From NCBI GenBank assembly GCA_031549085.1, contig JAVBQL010000013.1, positions 62,001-126,000 of the forward strand: a DNA stretch of 64,000 bases. The letters run 5' to 3'. The position numbers and the translations under genes were made by a program. This DNA comes from JAVBQL01 sp031549085. Its GTDB lineage: Bacteria; Spirochaetota; GWE2-31-10; MWDO01. The stretch's first letter is position 1, and the number at the start of each line of letters is the position of its first letter. The notes under the pieces are model-generated. The model was given only the letters and a program-made list of their open reading frames with translations, ran no database searches and was not told the DNA's origin. This document shows, piece after piece, positions 25,787-35,466 of the stretch.

Positions 25787-26794
25787 ATGAGAAACTTATC
25801 ACCAATAGTACTATTTGTATACAACAGAGTTGAACACGCAAAGCAGACAATAGATGCCCTAAAAGCAAACCCACTATCGAAAGATTCTACTCTATATATA
25901 TTTTCTGATGGAGCAAAAGATGCTTCTGCTGCAATCAAAGTAGATAAAATAAGAGAATATATTCATACTGTAGATGGTTTTAAAGAGGTTATAATAAGAG
26001 AACAGGAAAAAAACATAGGATTGGATGGCTCTATTATGGGTGGTGTTGGTGAGATTGTTAATAGACATGGCAAAGTAATAGTGCTTGAAGATGATATTGT
26101 GACTGCTCCATTTTTTCTTGAATATATGAATGAAGCACTTGATATCTATCAGAATGAAGATAGGGTCGCAAACATACATGGATTCTTACCAAAAATAGAT
26201 AAAAAAATGAGTGATCCATTTTTTTTAAGAGAATCAAATTGCTGTTTTTGGGGATGGGCTACATGGAAGAGAGGCTGGGATCTATATAATCATGATGGAG
26301 AAAAACTCCTAAAAGAGATCTATAAAAATGATCTTGTAAAGAGATTTAACTCTGACAATAACTATCATAATACTGATTTGCTTAGAGCAAAAATTCGTGG
26401 AGATTTTGGCAATACCGCATGGGATAGATACTGGGCTGCAAGCATTTTTATCGCAGACAAATATAGTCTCTATCCTCCGAGATCCCTTGTAAAAAATATT
26501 GGTAACAACGATGGAACAGGAACTCATACAACACAAAGTTTTGATGGTTTAGATAAAGTAGAGATTACAGATAGACCAATAGTTTTAAAAAAGCAAAAAA
26601 TTAAAGAATCAAGGGCTGGTTATAGAGCTTTTATTGAGTTTTATAAAAAATATTTTCCAAAAGAGAAAAAGAGATTGGCTCAAATATTAATACCAACAAT
26701 AAAAACGGCTATAAAATACCTGCTCCCATATTGGATTGTTAGACTTCAGAAAATTAGCAAACGCAAAAAAATACTTAAAAATAGGATAAACTAA
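25787..26794 (+). CDS. Glycosyltransferase (GNT-I-like/family 2 fold), copy 1
   Basis: About 335 residues. It starts SPIVLFVYNRVEH, carries IFSDGAKD and the metal-binding VLEDDIVTAP, and has a WGWATWKRGWD motif characteristic of a bacterial family of sugar transferases related to GNT-I. I take ATG 25787 as the start because the copy at 26869 begins at the equivalent Met (MKNLAPIILFVYNR); a TTG at 25730 would add 19 residues. It presumably transfers a sugar from a nucleotide donor onto a surface glycan. It may use products of the ugd/uxs pair, but this is inference. Confidence 0.8.
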   Translation: MRNLSPIVLFVYNRVEHAKQTIDALKANPLSKDSTLYIFSDGAKDASAAIKVDKIREYIHTVDGFKEVIIREQEKNIGLDGSIMGGVGEIVNRHGKVIVLEDDIVTAPFFLEYMNEALDIYQNEDRVANIHGFLPKIDKKMSDPFFLRESNCCFWGWATWKRGWDLYNHDGEKLLKEIYKNDLVKRFNSDNNYHNTDLLRAKIRGDFGNTAWDRYWAASIFIADKYSLYPPRSLVKNIGNNDGTGTHTTQSFDGLDKVEITDRPIVLKKQKIKESRAGYRAFIEFYKKYFPKEKKRLAQILIPTIKTAIKYLLPYWIVRLQKISKRKKILKNRIN

Positions 26795-26830
26795 AAATAG
26801 TTATTCACCAAAGTGCCAAACAACTAGCAA

Positions 26831-26859
26831 TTGACAATATTTTTTATATATAATAGGAT
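26831..26859 (+). promoter_or_regulatory. Possible promoter before the second glycosyltransferase
   Basis: TTGACA (26831-26836), 17-base spacer, TAGGAT (26854-26859). The start of transcription would lie almost at the ATG (26869), giving a very short leader. A TATAAT at 26849 is too close to the -35 box. Confidence 0.3.
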
Positions 26860-26868
26860 TCTAGAGAG

Positions 26869-27834
26869 ATGAAAAATTTAGCACCTATAATATTGTTTGT
26901 CTACAACAGACTTGATCATACAACCAAAACGGTTGAAGCTCTCAAAAAAAACCCACTTGCAAAAGATTCCACCCTATATATATTTTCAGATGGTGCAAAA
27001 AATGAGGCTGCTTCCACTAAAGTAAATAGTGTCAGAGAGTATATTAAAAGCATAGATGGTTTTAAAGAGATTATCATAAGAGAGCAGGAGAGAAATTTGG
27101 GGCTTGCTGCCTCTGTCATCTCTGGTGTAACAGAGGTTGTGAATAGATATGGCAAAATAATCGTGCTTGAAGATGATATTATAACTGCTCCATCTTTTCT
27201 TGAGTATATGAATAGTGCCCTTGATATGTATGAAGATGAAGATAGTGTTGCAACGATATATGGTTATCTACCAAGAATAGAAAAAAAGCTTCCAGAGACC
27301 TTTTTTTTAAAAGGAAGCGGCTGCTGGGGGTGGGCTACATGGAAACGGGCATGGGCTATCTTTAATCCTGATGGAAAACAGCTTCTAAAAGAGATATATG
27401 ACAAAAAACTTGCTAAAAGATTTGATTTTGATAATAGTTTCTATAATGTTCGTATGCTAAAAGAGTACATATATGGGGAAAATCAATCATGGGCTATAAG
27501 ATGGAATGCAAGTATACTTGTTGCAGATAAGTATAGTCTAAACCCTGGGAGATCTCTCACAAAAAATATTGGAAATGACAGCAGCGGAACGCATGACTCT
27601 GGATATATCCTTGGGTATGATGTGGAGACTACAGATAGACCAATTGTACTAACCAAAGAGGCAGTAGAGGAGTCCAAAGATATCTACAAAGCATTTGTCA
27701 AATTTTATAGAAAATATTTACCAATGCCCTGGACAAATGTTATAGAATTAATAAAAGCTATAATAAGATGGATGCTTCCCTATGGACTGGTAAGATTTTA
27801 TTTCCTGCAAAAAAAGAGAAAACTTCTAAAATAG
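26869..27834 (+). CDS. Glycosyltransferase (GNT-I-like/family 2 fold), copy 2
   Basis: A 321-residue paralogue of the preceding gene. It has the same blocks in the same order: LFVYNRLDH, IFSDGAKNE, VLEDDIITAP, and WGWATWKRAW with one residue fewer before it. The two are a diverged tandem duplication, likely with different acceptor or donor specificity. No membrane segment is present. It is the last gene of the plus-strand run and ends 24 bases before the convergent NtrC-type regulator. Confidence 0.8.
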   Translation: MKNLAPIILFVYNRLDHTTKTVEALKKNPLAKDSTLYIFSDGAKNEAASTKVNSVREYIKSIDGFKEIIIREQERNLGLAASVISGVTEVVNRYGKIIVLEDDIITAPSFLEYMNSALDMYEDEDSVATIYGYLPRIEKKLPETFFLKGSGCWGWATWKRAWAIFNPDGKQLLKEIYDKKLAKRFDFDNSFYNVRMLKEYIYGENQSWAIRWNASILVADKYSLNPGRSLTKNIGNDSSGTHDSGYILGYDVETTDRPIVLTKEAVEESKDIYKAFVKFYRKYLPMPWTNVIELIKAIIRWMLPYGLVRFYFLQKKRKLLK

Positions 27835-27858
27835 ACCTCTTGCGAAACTAAAAAAACA

Positions 27859-29250
27859 CTACTCATCATCTTTCAATGTCTCTCCATCATGCTCTTGTAT
27901 ACCTTCAATTTCATATTCTACTATCTTTGTACTGAGTGTTTTCCTTGTTATCCCCAAAAGTTCAGATGCTTTTGACTTGTTGCCTTTTGTTAACTGCAGA
28001 GTCTCTACTATAGCTCTCCTCTCAATATCTTTCATTGTTGCTGGCATATCGATCTGCAACAGAGCATCAGATTCCATATTTTTTGCTATATGAGGTGGTA
28101 GATCTTCTAAATCGATATTTTGATTTTTTGAGAGTATAACAGCAGACTCCAATACATTTTTTAACTCTCTTATATTCCCTGGCCAATCATATTTATAGAG
28201 AGCTTGCCTTGCCTTAGATGATATGCCAGTTATTTTTTTGTTATTTTCTTTAGAAAAATCCATTAAGAACTCAGATATAAGAAGAGGAATATCATCTTTA
28301 CGCTCTCTTAATGGTGGAATATCTATCTGCACAACATTCAGCCTGTAGTAGAGATCCTCTCTAAAATTACCGGCCTCTATCTCTGTCTTTAAATTTTTGT
28401 TAGTTGCTGCAATAATTCTTACATCAACACTTATAGTCTCCTCTCCGCCAACTCTCTCAAATGTTCTCTCCTGTATAACTCTAAGAAGCTTTATTTGGAC
28501 CTGCTGTGATATCTCTCCTATCTCATCTAAAAATATTGTTCCCTGATTGGCCAGTTCAAATCTACCTTTCCTTGTCTTTATAGCGCCTGTAAAGGCCCCT
28601 TTCTCATGACCAAAAAGCTCGCTTTCCAAAAGAGATTCTGAGAGAGATGCACAGTGAACCTTTATAAATGGCTTATCAGCACGATTTGATGTCTCATGTA
28701 TCATATTTGCAACAAGCTCTTTCCCAACCCCATTTTCACCTAATATCAAGATAGATGCTTTTGTAGAGGCCACCTGCTCAACAATATCATAGATTTTCGA
28801 AATCTTTTCAGACTTTCCAATTATTTTAACATCACCCAAAAGTTTTATTTTGGATTGAAGCTGTCTATTCTCTATTATAAGCTCTCTTTGGGAGACAGCC
28901 CTATTAACAATAAGATTTAACTGCTCAAGGTTAAAGGGTTTTGTGATAAAATCATATGCCCCCTCATGCATAGCACTAACTGCATTCTCTATGGTTCCAT
29001 GTCCTGTAAGTATAATAACAGGGATACTAGGGTTCTCTTTTATTATAATCTTCATCAAAGAGCCACCATCAAGGTTTGGCATTCTTAAATCTGTAATTAC
29101 AATATCAATATCATTATCTTTTAATATTTCTAATGCACTGTTTCCATTATCAGCTAAAAAGACATTATAAGAGCGCTTCAAAGCCATCTTTAAGCCTTCA
29201 CGTATATTTTTTTCATCATCAACAACTAAAACATTTGCATCTATTGACAC
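27859..29250 (-). CDS. NtrC-family sigma-54-dependent response regulator
   Basis: A 463-residue protein in three parts. The receiver domain (1-120) has phospho-acceptor Asp54. The AAA+ sigma-54-interacting domain has Walker A GENGVGKE (171-178) and the sigma-54 loop GAFTGA (218-223). A Fis-type helix-turn-helix ends the protein (GNKSKASELLGITRKTL). It should activate promoters served by RNA polymerase with sigma-54. The kinase gene just upstream (29284-30462) is its probable partner. The regulated genes are unknown, and I did not find a -24/-12 promoter nearby. Confidence 0.93.
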   Translation of the reverse strand: MSIDANVLVVDDEKNIREGLKMALKRSYNVFLADNGNSALEILKDNDIDIVITDLRMPNLDGGSLMKIIIKENPSIPVIILTGHGTIENAVSAMHEGAYDFITKPFNLEQLNLIVNRAVSQRELIIENRQLQSKIKLLGDVKIIGKSEKISKIYDIVEQVASTKASILILGENGVGKELVANMIHETSNRADKPFIKVHCASLSESLLESELFGHEKGAFTGAIKTRKGRFELANQGTIFLDEIGEISQQVQIKLLRVIQERTFERVGGEETISVDVRIIAATNKNLKTEIEAGNFREDLYYRLNVVQIDIPPLRERKDDIPLLISEFLMDFSKENNKKITGISSKARQALYKYDWPGNIRELKNVLESAVILSKNQNIDLEDLPPHIAKNMESDALLQIDMPATMKDIERRAIVETLQLTKGNKSKASELLGITRKTLSTKIVEYEIEGIQEHDGETLKDDE

Positions 29251-29283
29251 TTTTTTTTATATTCCTTTTTTAAAATATATTTT

Positions 29284-30462
29284 TTATATATGATGTTCCA
29301 AAAGACCATATGTGCCATCTATTGGTAACACTATTGAAAATTTTGTTCTATTTATATCACTTTCGAAATTAATTTCTCCATTAAGCCCTTTAACAATCTC
29401 ATACGTTATTGTTAGCCCCAAGCCTGTTCCAAACTGTTTTGTTGTAAAATATGGGTCAAATATATTTACTTTTATATCATCAGAAATACCAATACCATTA
29501 TCTATCACAGACATAATTATAAAATTTTTGTTCTCTCTAACATCCAACTCTATAACACCATCATTAATACCTTTTTCACTTATAGAACCAATACTATTTA
29601 AAACCAAATTAAGAAGAGCCTGCTTTAATTGTACCTCATCAGTAATAACTGTTGGTACACTTGAAGAGTAGTGGAATTTTATTTTTATATTTTTTGAGTC
29701 TGCCTCTGGCTTGATAAAGCAAATAAGCCTATCAAAAAAGTCTTTTAAATTTACTTCTACCAAGTTTTTCTTTTTTATTCTGAAGTTTGATAAAAAATTA
29801 TCAACAATATTTGATAATCTTGCAACCTCCTCTTTTAGTATACCAACTGAATATTTAATATCTTCGCCCTTATCACACTTTTCATCACAATTAATAGTGT
29901 CCTGCTCTATAAGCTGTATATGGAGAGAGATAGCACCTATTGGGTTTTTTATCTCGTGTGCAATGCTAGAGAGTATTCTTTTTAATCCTCCAAGGTTTTT
30001 CATCTGTCTGTTTTTAAGATCTTTCTCTTCTGATGAAGATACATCCGCTACTATAGCCACATATCCATCTATCCTCTTATTTCTCATTAATGGATAAATA
30101 TTTAGAAAAAAAGTACCAGATAGATTTGAATTAAGTCTGAATTTTATATTTTTTTCACCATCTTGAAGATTTAATGCTCTGTTCAATGCAACAAGAAAAT
30201 CCTCATCTATATTTATTTTATTAAGATTTTTACCAATAATATTTTCATTTATAAAAAACATTTTTAGAAATGTATCATTCACAAATATAACATCATGTTT
30301 ACTGCTAAAAGAGAGAATCCCTTCTGATATAGAATTAAAAATATCATAGCTTGTAAACAGCTCTTTTCCCAAAAGATCTAGATAGTCTTTCAGAATCCTA
30401 GAGTCCATCTTATTAACTTTATCTTTAAGTCTATTAAAAAATTTAGATCTCACTATTTTCAA
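29284..30462 (-). CDS. PAS-containing sensor histidine kinase (NtrB-like)
   Basis: A 392-residue soluble kinase. It has a PAS-like sensor (about 40-145), a dimerisation/phospho-acceptor domain with His169 (SSIAHEIKNPIGA), and an ATPase domain with an N box (LNLVLNSIGSI), GIGI and GTGLGLT. No transmembrane segment is present, so it reads a cytoplasmic signal. Its start overlaps the end of the holB-like gene by 20 bases and it precedes the NtrC-type regulator by 33 bases. The three are co-transcribed, and the kinase-regulator pairing is clear from position. Confidence 0.9.
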   Translation of the reverse strand: MKIVRSKFFNRLKDKVNKMDSRILKDYLDLLGKELFTSYDIFNSISEGILSFSSKHDVIFVNDTFLKMFFINENIIGKNLNKINIDEDFLVALNRALNLQDGEKNIKFRLNSNLSGTFFLNIYPLMRNKRIDGYVAIVADVSSSEEKDLKNRQMKNLGGLKRILSSIAHEIKNPIGAISLHIQLIEQDTINCDEKCDKGEDIKYSVGILKEEVARLSNIVDNFLSNFRIKKKNLVEVNLKDFFDRLICFIKPEADSKNIKIKFHYSSSVPTVITDEVQLKQALLNLVLNSIGSISEKGINDGVIELDVRENKNFIIMSVIDNGIGISDDIKVNIFDPYFTTKQFGTGLGLTITYEIVKGLNGEINFESDINRTKFSIVLPIDGTYGLLEHHI

Positions 30463-31654
30463 CCATCCCCTTTATAGGATAAAAAATTCCTTCCAAAGTT
30501 AGAAGAGGATTCAAATTGAACCTCTCAAACTTTTTAAATCCATCTCTCATTAAATTTAAGATAGACTCCAAATCTTTGTATGATATCTTTCTTAAAGATT
30601 TTAGCTCTGGGTTATCATTTGCCTGTCTCTCTCTGGCAAGAAGCTCATTTTCAAATATTGAAATGGTCTCTTTTAGAATTACTTTTACCTTGTTTCTATC
30701 TGAAAATGTGGATATAAGATTTGTTAAACTAATCAGACTATAATCATTTAAAAAAATATGATTTATGATATTTACAACATCATTATAGATATTAGTCCTA
30801 GAGAGCTTGTTGCTTCTATTGAAAAAATCTTCCATAGAATTATAGATATTATCTTCATCAAAATTTTTTTGAAGAATTGCTGTTAGATCCTCTTTCCCCA
30901 AATTTTTAAAAGAGTATAATCTGCACCTCGATTTTATAGTATTTAAAATTGCATTAACATTATCTGTTATAAGTATAAAATAGAGATTGCTTCCCACCTC
31001 TTCAAGCCGCTTTAAAAGAATATTTTGAGAGGCCTCCTCAAAAAGATCAACACCATCTATTATCACAACCTTGTTTATATTGGGCTGCTTTATATATGTA
31101 AAGTCAATCATTGATCTAATTGTGTTTATTGGTATATTTGGAGTCTTATAGATAGACTCCAAGAGGGACATCTTCCTTGGAATAGTATCAAGATCAACTG
31201 ATGAAAATTCATTTTTTGATGTAAGCTCATAAAAATATTCTGATACATCATAAATTATCCTCTTATCCGATGGGTTTGTAGAGTTTTCTATCAAAAAACC
31301 CTGAAGAGGCAAAAGAGATAGAGTAATATAATATTTTATCTTATTAAGATACTTCTCATCTCTATTTTTTTTATAACAATTTATATATTCCAAAACATAG
31401 TAGTAGAAACTCCTTCTTGTTAGAAGCAGCAAACCGGGGAATGATAATGTTTTAATTCTAAAGCAGTTTGAACACTCACAATATGGCTCTCCATTAAAAT
31501 TACAATTCATTACCCTTGTAAGTTCCAATGCTGTTGTAAGTTTTCCAACAGCATTTGCCCCTTGAAAAATCATAGAGAATGGCAATCTTTTTTTATAAAG
31601 ATCATTTTTTAATAGAGATATTATATTGTTTTGACCAATAATATTTGTGAACAT
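30443..31654 (-). CDS. holB: DNA polymerase III delta-prime-like clamp-loader subunit
   Basis: A 403-residue protein. The N-terminus (NIIGQNNIISLLKNDL) and P-loop-like GANAVGKL (33-40) resemble clamp-loader AAA+ modules. A four-Cys zinc-type module (CNFN..YCECSNCF) follows, and KSRC is the SRC motif of delta-prime. The P-loop departs from GxxGxGKT, as in many non-hydrolysing delta-prime subunits. The region between about 85 and 200 is expanded relative to short HolB proteins. It should pair with delta and tau/gamma to load the sliding clamp. It leads the two-component genes downstream. Confidence 0.75.
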   Translation of the reverse strand: MFTNIIGQNNIISLLKNDLYKKRLPFSMIFQGANAVGKLTTALELTRVMNCNFNGEPYCECSNCFRIKTLSFPGLLLLTRRSFYYYVLEYINCYKKNRDEKYLNKIKYYITLSLLPLQGFLIENSTNPSDKRIIYDVSEYFYELTSKNEFSSVDLDTIPRKMSLLESIYKTPNIPINTIRSMIDFTYIKQPNINKVVIIDGVDLFEEASQNILLKRLEEVGSNLYFILITDNVNAILNTIKSRCRLYSFKNLGKEDLTAILQKNFDEDNIYNSMEDFFNRSNKLSRTNIYNDVVNIINHIFLNDYSLISLTNLISTFSDRNKVKVILKETISIFENELLARERQANDNPELKSLRKISYKDLESILNLMRDGFKKFERFNLNPLLTLEGIFYPIKGMVENSEI

Positions 31655-31719
31655 CTACTACCTTATCCCTTAGAAAAATATATACTAATCTAGTATAACA
31701 CTAAATATATATATAAATC

Positions 31720-32985
31720 TTAATGACTCATATCATAAAACAGCAATAATTGGGCTATATCACCATATTCATTTTTATAGGCAATAGTGTATGGTGTCTC
31801 TGCGATATAGTCATAACCCGGTCTGACACCATTTTCCAAGAGAACTTTGGTTAGTTCATAGTTTTTATTATCTACAGTATAGAAGAGACCATTTCTTCCA
31901 TATCCATCTTTTGCATAAATATTTCCCCCTCTCTCTTTTATATAGTAGAAGAGCTCTTCATTGTTATATCTAAGTGCCTCCAGGAGGGGAGTAAACCCAA
32001 GATAGTTTTGTGTATTTACATTTGCACCATTCTCAATCAAAAGCTTAACAATATCTCCTCTATTCTTGCTTGCGGCAGTATAGAGAGCATCTCCCCCCGT
32101 CACACTGTATGGAGAATTAAAATCGGCTCTTAGTTTTATCTTGGCTCCATTTTTTACAAGGAGTTCACTTATTTCATAACTTAAACCAGCAGCAACAATC
32201 AGTGGAGTAACTCCAAGATTATTTTCCATGTTAACATTTGCACCATGCTCTATTAAAAATAGGACAAGATCATAATTTTTTGATGCTGAAGCCTCAAGTA
32301 TTGGGGAGCTTCCATCTATAGCCTTTTTATTGATAATAGCACCATTTTTTAATAGAATTTTTACAACATCAAGATTACCTGTACTGCAAGCCTCCAAGAG
32401 AGGAAATCTTCCATATTTATCTCTATGTTCAATTTTTGCCCCATACTTTATTAAAAGCTCTATTATCGAGGTGTCAATATTTTTTATTTTACAGCCACTC
32501 AAAAGTGCTGTTGTTCCATTTATATTGCTTTTTTTCACATTTTTATTATTTATAATATATTTTACAACATCAATATTGTTGCCTCTGACAGCAAAGTGAA
32601 GGTCATTATTAAAATCATAGTCTTCACTTTTATAAGGGTTCTCATCAGCACCAAATATTTTTATAATATCGATATTGCCTTTAGAGAGTGCAAGCATTAG
32701 AGCTGTCTGTCCATGGCTATTTACACTATCTTTAGCTATATCATGTCTAATTAGAAGCTCTACCATATTAATATTATTATTAAGCACTGCAATATGAAGA
32801 GCAGAGTTTCCTCTAAAATCCTTTATTTTTATGTTTGCACCAGCCCTGATTGCCTCCTCTGTCTGGGTAACATTATTGTTTTTTACAGCATTAAGAAAGT
32901 AGGCATCAAGATTAAATTTCACCTGCGAATATATAGAAAACATAGAGGATAATAAAAAAAAGATCAGAAACAGCTTGATTTTCAT
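31720..32985 (-). CDS. Exported ankyrin-repeat protein
   Basis: A 421-residue protein with a signal peptide (1-20, cleaved near IYS-Q). About eleven ankyrin repeats of ~33 residues follow (for example GNSALHIAVLNNNINMVELLI and GFTPLLEALRYNNEELFYYI). There is no catalytic domain. Export to the periplasm or surface is likely; a binding partner cannot be guessed. It is transcribed alone, divergent from the AI-2E-family transporter. Confidence 0.88.
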   Translation of the reverse strand: MKIKLFLIFFLLSSMFSIYSQVKFNLDAYFLNAVKNNNVTQTEEAIRAGANIKIKDFRGNSALHIAVLNNNINMVELLIRHDIAKDSVNSHGQTALMLALSKGNIDIIKIFGADENPYKSEDYDFNNDLHFAVRGNNIDVVKYIINNKNVKKSNINGTTALLSGCKIKNIDTSIIELLIKYGAKIEHRDKYGRFPLLEACSTGNLDVVKILLKNGAIINKKAIDGSSPILEASASKNYDLVLFLIEHGANVNMENNLGVTPLIVAAGLSYEISELLVKNGAKIKLRADFNSPYSVTGGDALYTAASKNRGDIVKLLIENGANVNTQNYLGFTPLLEALRYNNEELFYYIKERGGNIYAKDGYGRNGLFYTVDNKNYELTKVLLENGVRPGYDYIAETPYTIAYKNEYGDIAQLLLFYDMSH

Positions 32986-33060
32986 AGAGAGAGTATATCA
33001 AAATGAAAATCTGTTGTCAAGTTACAACAAATTAGTTCCATTTTAAATAAGCAAACATAA

Positions 33061-33089
33061 TTGACAAACAGAGGTGAATCTATTATATT
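33061..33089 (+). promoter_or_regulatory. Sigma-70-type promoter of the AI-2E-family transporter
   Basis: TTGACA (33061-33066), 17-base spacer, TATATT (33084-33089), 35 bases before the ATG at 33124. A near-consensus pair. Confidence 0.6.
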
Positions 33090-33123
33090 GGCTTTTGAGA
33101 AGTTGAAAAAGGGGGACTGAAAT

Positions 33124-34170
33124 ATGTCTGATATAAAAAATACACTAAAAAATGTTTTTTGGGTTCTACTTGCCTTTTTTGTAGTACTAGTTCTCTACCT
33201 AACACACTTAATGGCAGATTTTTTAGTTCCAGTCTTTCTTGCATTCTTTGTCGCAATGCTCTTTCAACCAATTCTGAGAAGGCTTGCAAAAACGAAAATC
33301 CCCTTGGCAATATCAACAATCATCGTAATTCTATTATCACTTCTAGTTGTAGGGCTTGTCTCCTTCGTTCTTGCCATAAGTGTTCAGAACTTTGTTAAAG
33401 ATATACACCTAATTATAGAGAAAGCTAGAGGTATGACAATATCATTTATATCTACTCTATCTCAAAACGAACTACTAAAAGAGTATATAAATCAAGATAT
33501 TATTCTTAATGATATAAAAATATTTTTTCAAGAATTAAACTACTCTACCTATATGTTCTCAACAATCAATAAAACAGTTAGTTGGGCAAAAAACTTCATT
33601 CTCTTTTTGATAGCACTTGCTTTCATAGTGCCTACATTAAACAGTACAGCAAGCAAAATATCTGCTGCATTCCCAAAAAGAAAATATACAATACGAAGAG
33701 TATTGATAGATATCAACCAAAAAATACAAAACTATATCATAGTAAAATCAATAATAAGCTTTATAACAGGTGTCTTGACATATATAATATGTCTAGCTTT
33801 TGGAGTAAAATATGCTTTGTTGTGTGGAGTTGTTGGCTTTTTACTAAACTACATTCCATACATTGGTTCTGTAATAGCAGTTATACTTCCTGGCCTCTTC
33901 CTAATGCTCTACAATGATTCTTTTATTATGGTTATACTCCTAGTTGCAGCCCTAACAGGAATGCAGCAGGTTTTGGGAACATTCTTAGAACCGAAATTTC
34001 AAAGCGATGCTGTTGGTTTAAGCCCTATTGTAATACTTGTATCCATTATGGTATGGGGATTTATATGGGGAATGATAGGAGTTGTTCTTGCGGTCCCTAT
34101 AATGTCATCCATCAGCCTTATCTGTGAAAATATTGAGGGACTAAAACCTATAAGCAAAATGCTGTCGTAG
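33124..34170 (+). CDS. AI-2E-family (PerM-like) membrane transporter
   Basis: A 348-residue membrane protein with about eight hydrophobic segments: two at the N-terminus (15-65), one at about 70-95, a cytoplasmic/helical stretch (100-150), and the rest in the C-terminal half. The conserved family block (FLLNYIPYIGSVIAVILPG) and the motif QQVLGTFLEPK identify it. Family members export small molecules (autoinducer-2 in TqsA) or exchange Na+ for H+; which applies here cannot be told. It is a single gene with its own promoter, convergent with rsmH. Confidence 0.85.
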   Translation: MSDIKNTLKNVFWVLLAFFVVLVLYLTHLMADFLVPVFLAFFVAMLFQPILRRLAKTKIPLAISTIIVILLSLLVVGLVSFVLAISVQNFVKDIHLIIEKARGMTISFISTLSQNELLKEYINQDIILNDIKIFFQELNYSTYMFSTINKTVSWAKNFILFLIALAFIVPTLNSTASKISAAFPKRKYTIRRVLIDINQKIQNYIIVKSIISFITGVLTYIICLAFGVKYALLCGVVGFLLNYIPYIGSVIAVILPGLFLMLYNDSFIMVILLVAALTGMQQVLGTFLEPKFQSDAVGLSPIVILVSIMVWGFIWGMIGVVLAVPIMSSISLICENIEGLKPISKMLS

Positions 34171-34183
34171 GAGTTAATCAAAT

Positions 34184-34214
34184 CCCCCTCTCTCTTTTGT
34201 CAAAAAGAGGGGGG
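34184..34214. terminator. Bidirectional terminator (CCCCCT family)
   Basis: CCCCCTCTCTCTTTT and AAAAAGAGGGGGG form a long stem around GTC, preceded by AAT and followed by AAAAAT. It lies between convergent genes and suits termination from both sides. Confidence 0.65.
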
Positions 34215-34295
34215 AAAAATATCTAATTACATTTAGAGTTTGTTAAGACACAAAACTTTTAGCAGAGGAATATATTCCCCCGCCACCCCCTTTTT

Positions 34296-34375
34296 TTATT
34301 TTTAGATCCCACCTCCTTTTTAATAAATATCTTTTGAAAAAAAGTATTATCTTTCTAATTTTGAAATGTACCACC
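34296..34375. repeat. Half copy of repeat family 2
   Basis: TTTTAGATCCCACCTCC followed by TTTTTAATAAATATCTTTTG and TATTATCTTTCTAATTTTG matches the inverted right half of the element at 44561-44733. The other half is absent. Confidence 0.6.
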
Positions 34376-34437
34376 TTAAGGCAATAAAAAAAATAGATAT
34401 CTAATGTCATAATTAAAAAACTATAAAAAAGGTGATT

Positions 34438-35400
34438 TTAAATTTTTGTGGCTACACGAAGCTTAGAACTTCTTGATGGCGGGTTTTCATTTATCTCATC
34501 ATCATTTGGAGCTATTGGTTTTGATAAATCTTTCAGTAATGCCACTTTGTCACAGACACATTTTGGAAATTTTGGCGGACAGATACACTCTTTTGAGAGA
34601 TAGCTAAAGTGCTCTTTAACTATCCTATCCTCAAGTGAATGAAAGCTTATAACACCAATTTTTCCATTTGGCTTTATCAATTTTATTGCTGAATCTATCC
34701 CTATCTTAATATTATTAAGCTCCCCATTTGCCTCTATTCGTATTGCTTGAAAAACTTTTGTGGCAGGATGGATATTTCTCTTTTGAAATTTAACTGGTAT
34801 GGCAGACGAAATTATGGAGGCAAGCTCATTAGCTGTTGTGATCTCTCTTTTCTCTCTCTCTTTAATTATACGCTTTACTATCTCTCTTGAAAACTTCTCC
34901 TCACCATAGCTAAAAAAGATTCTAACAAGATCATCATAACTGTAACCATTTATTATATCAAATGCACTGACAGATGAGTCATCAAGTCTCATATCAAGTC
35001 TCTCATCACTAAAAAGGGAAAAACCTCTGCCACTTGATTTGTAGTGAAATGTAGAGATCCCCAAATCTATTAGAATACTATCAAATATGCCCCCAAAATC
35101 AGGTGGCATCTCCCACCCCTTTGATTTGAAAAGTTCAGAAAAGTTTATTTCATCTATCTCTGTAAAATTGCAGTTCACAGTTACAAATCTATCACTATAA
35201 CTTTTGAGTCTCTCTTTTGCAACCTTTATAATCTCGCTGTCTCTATCAATACCAACAACTCTAACTTTTGAATTCTGTTTCAATATGGCTTCACTATGCC
35301 CACCTTCACCAAGGGTGCAATCCAAAAAATAGAGAGGTTCATTAATTAATAAGTTTTCTAAAACAGCCCTCAAAAGTACAGGCTTATGAATAATTTCCAA
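34438..35400 (-). CDS. rsmH: 16S rRNA m4C1402 methyltransferase
   Basis: A 320-residue protein, the usual RsmH length. HKPVLLRAVLENL at the start, SAM motif LDCTLGEGGHSEAIL (about 26-40), DLGIST, RGFSLFSDERLDMR, ATKVFQAIRIEANGEL and VISFHSLEDRIVK are all RsmH hallmarks. It methylates N4 of C1402 in the 30S P site. In most bacteria it heads the division cluster with mraZ and ftsL; here neither is adjacent, so it is isolated. It acts on rRNA and should not be mistaken for the missing DNA methyltransferase of the endonuclease genes upstream. Confidence 0.95.
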   Translation of the reverse strand: MEIIHKPVLLRAVLENLLINEPLYFLDCTLGEGGHSEAILKQNSKVRVVGIDRDSEIIKVAKERLKSYSDRFVTVNCNFTEIDEINFSELFKSKGWEMPPDFGGIFDSILIDLGISTFHYKSSGRGFSLFSDERLDMRLDDSSVSAFDIINGYSYDDLVRIFFSYGEEKFSREIVKRIIKEREKREITTANELASIISSAIPVKFQKRNIHPATKVFQAIRIEANGELNNIKIGIDSAIKLIKPNGKIGVISFHSLEDRIVKEHFSYLSKECICPPKFPKCVCDKVALLKDLSKPIAPNDDEINENPPSRSSKLRVATKI

Positions 35401-35466
35401 GATTTATACCTTAAAATAAGTTTTTTTATTGTATTGTTTTTTCTTTTTAGAACAAGTTGAAAACTA

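Noticed and set aside
34438..35400. DNA methyltransferase partner of the restriction genes
   Set aside because: All motifs identify RsmH, the 16S rRNA methyltransferase, so it cannot protect DNA.
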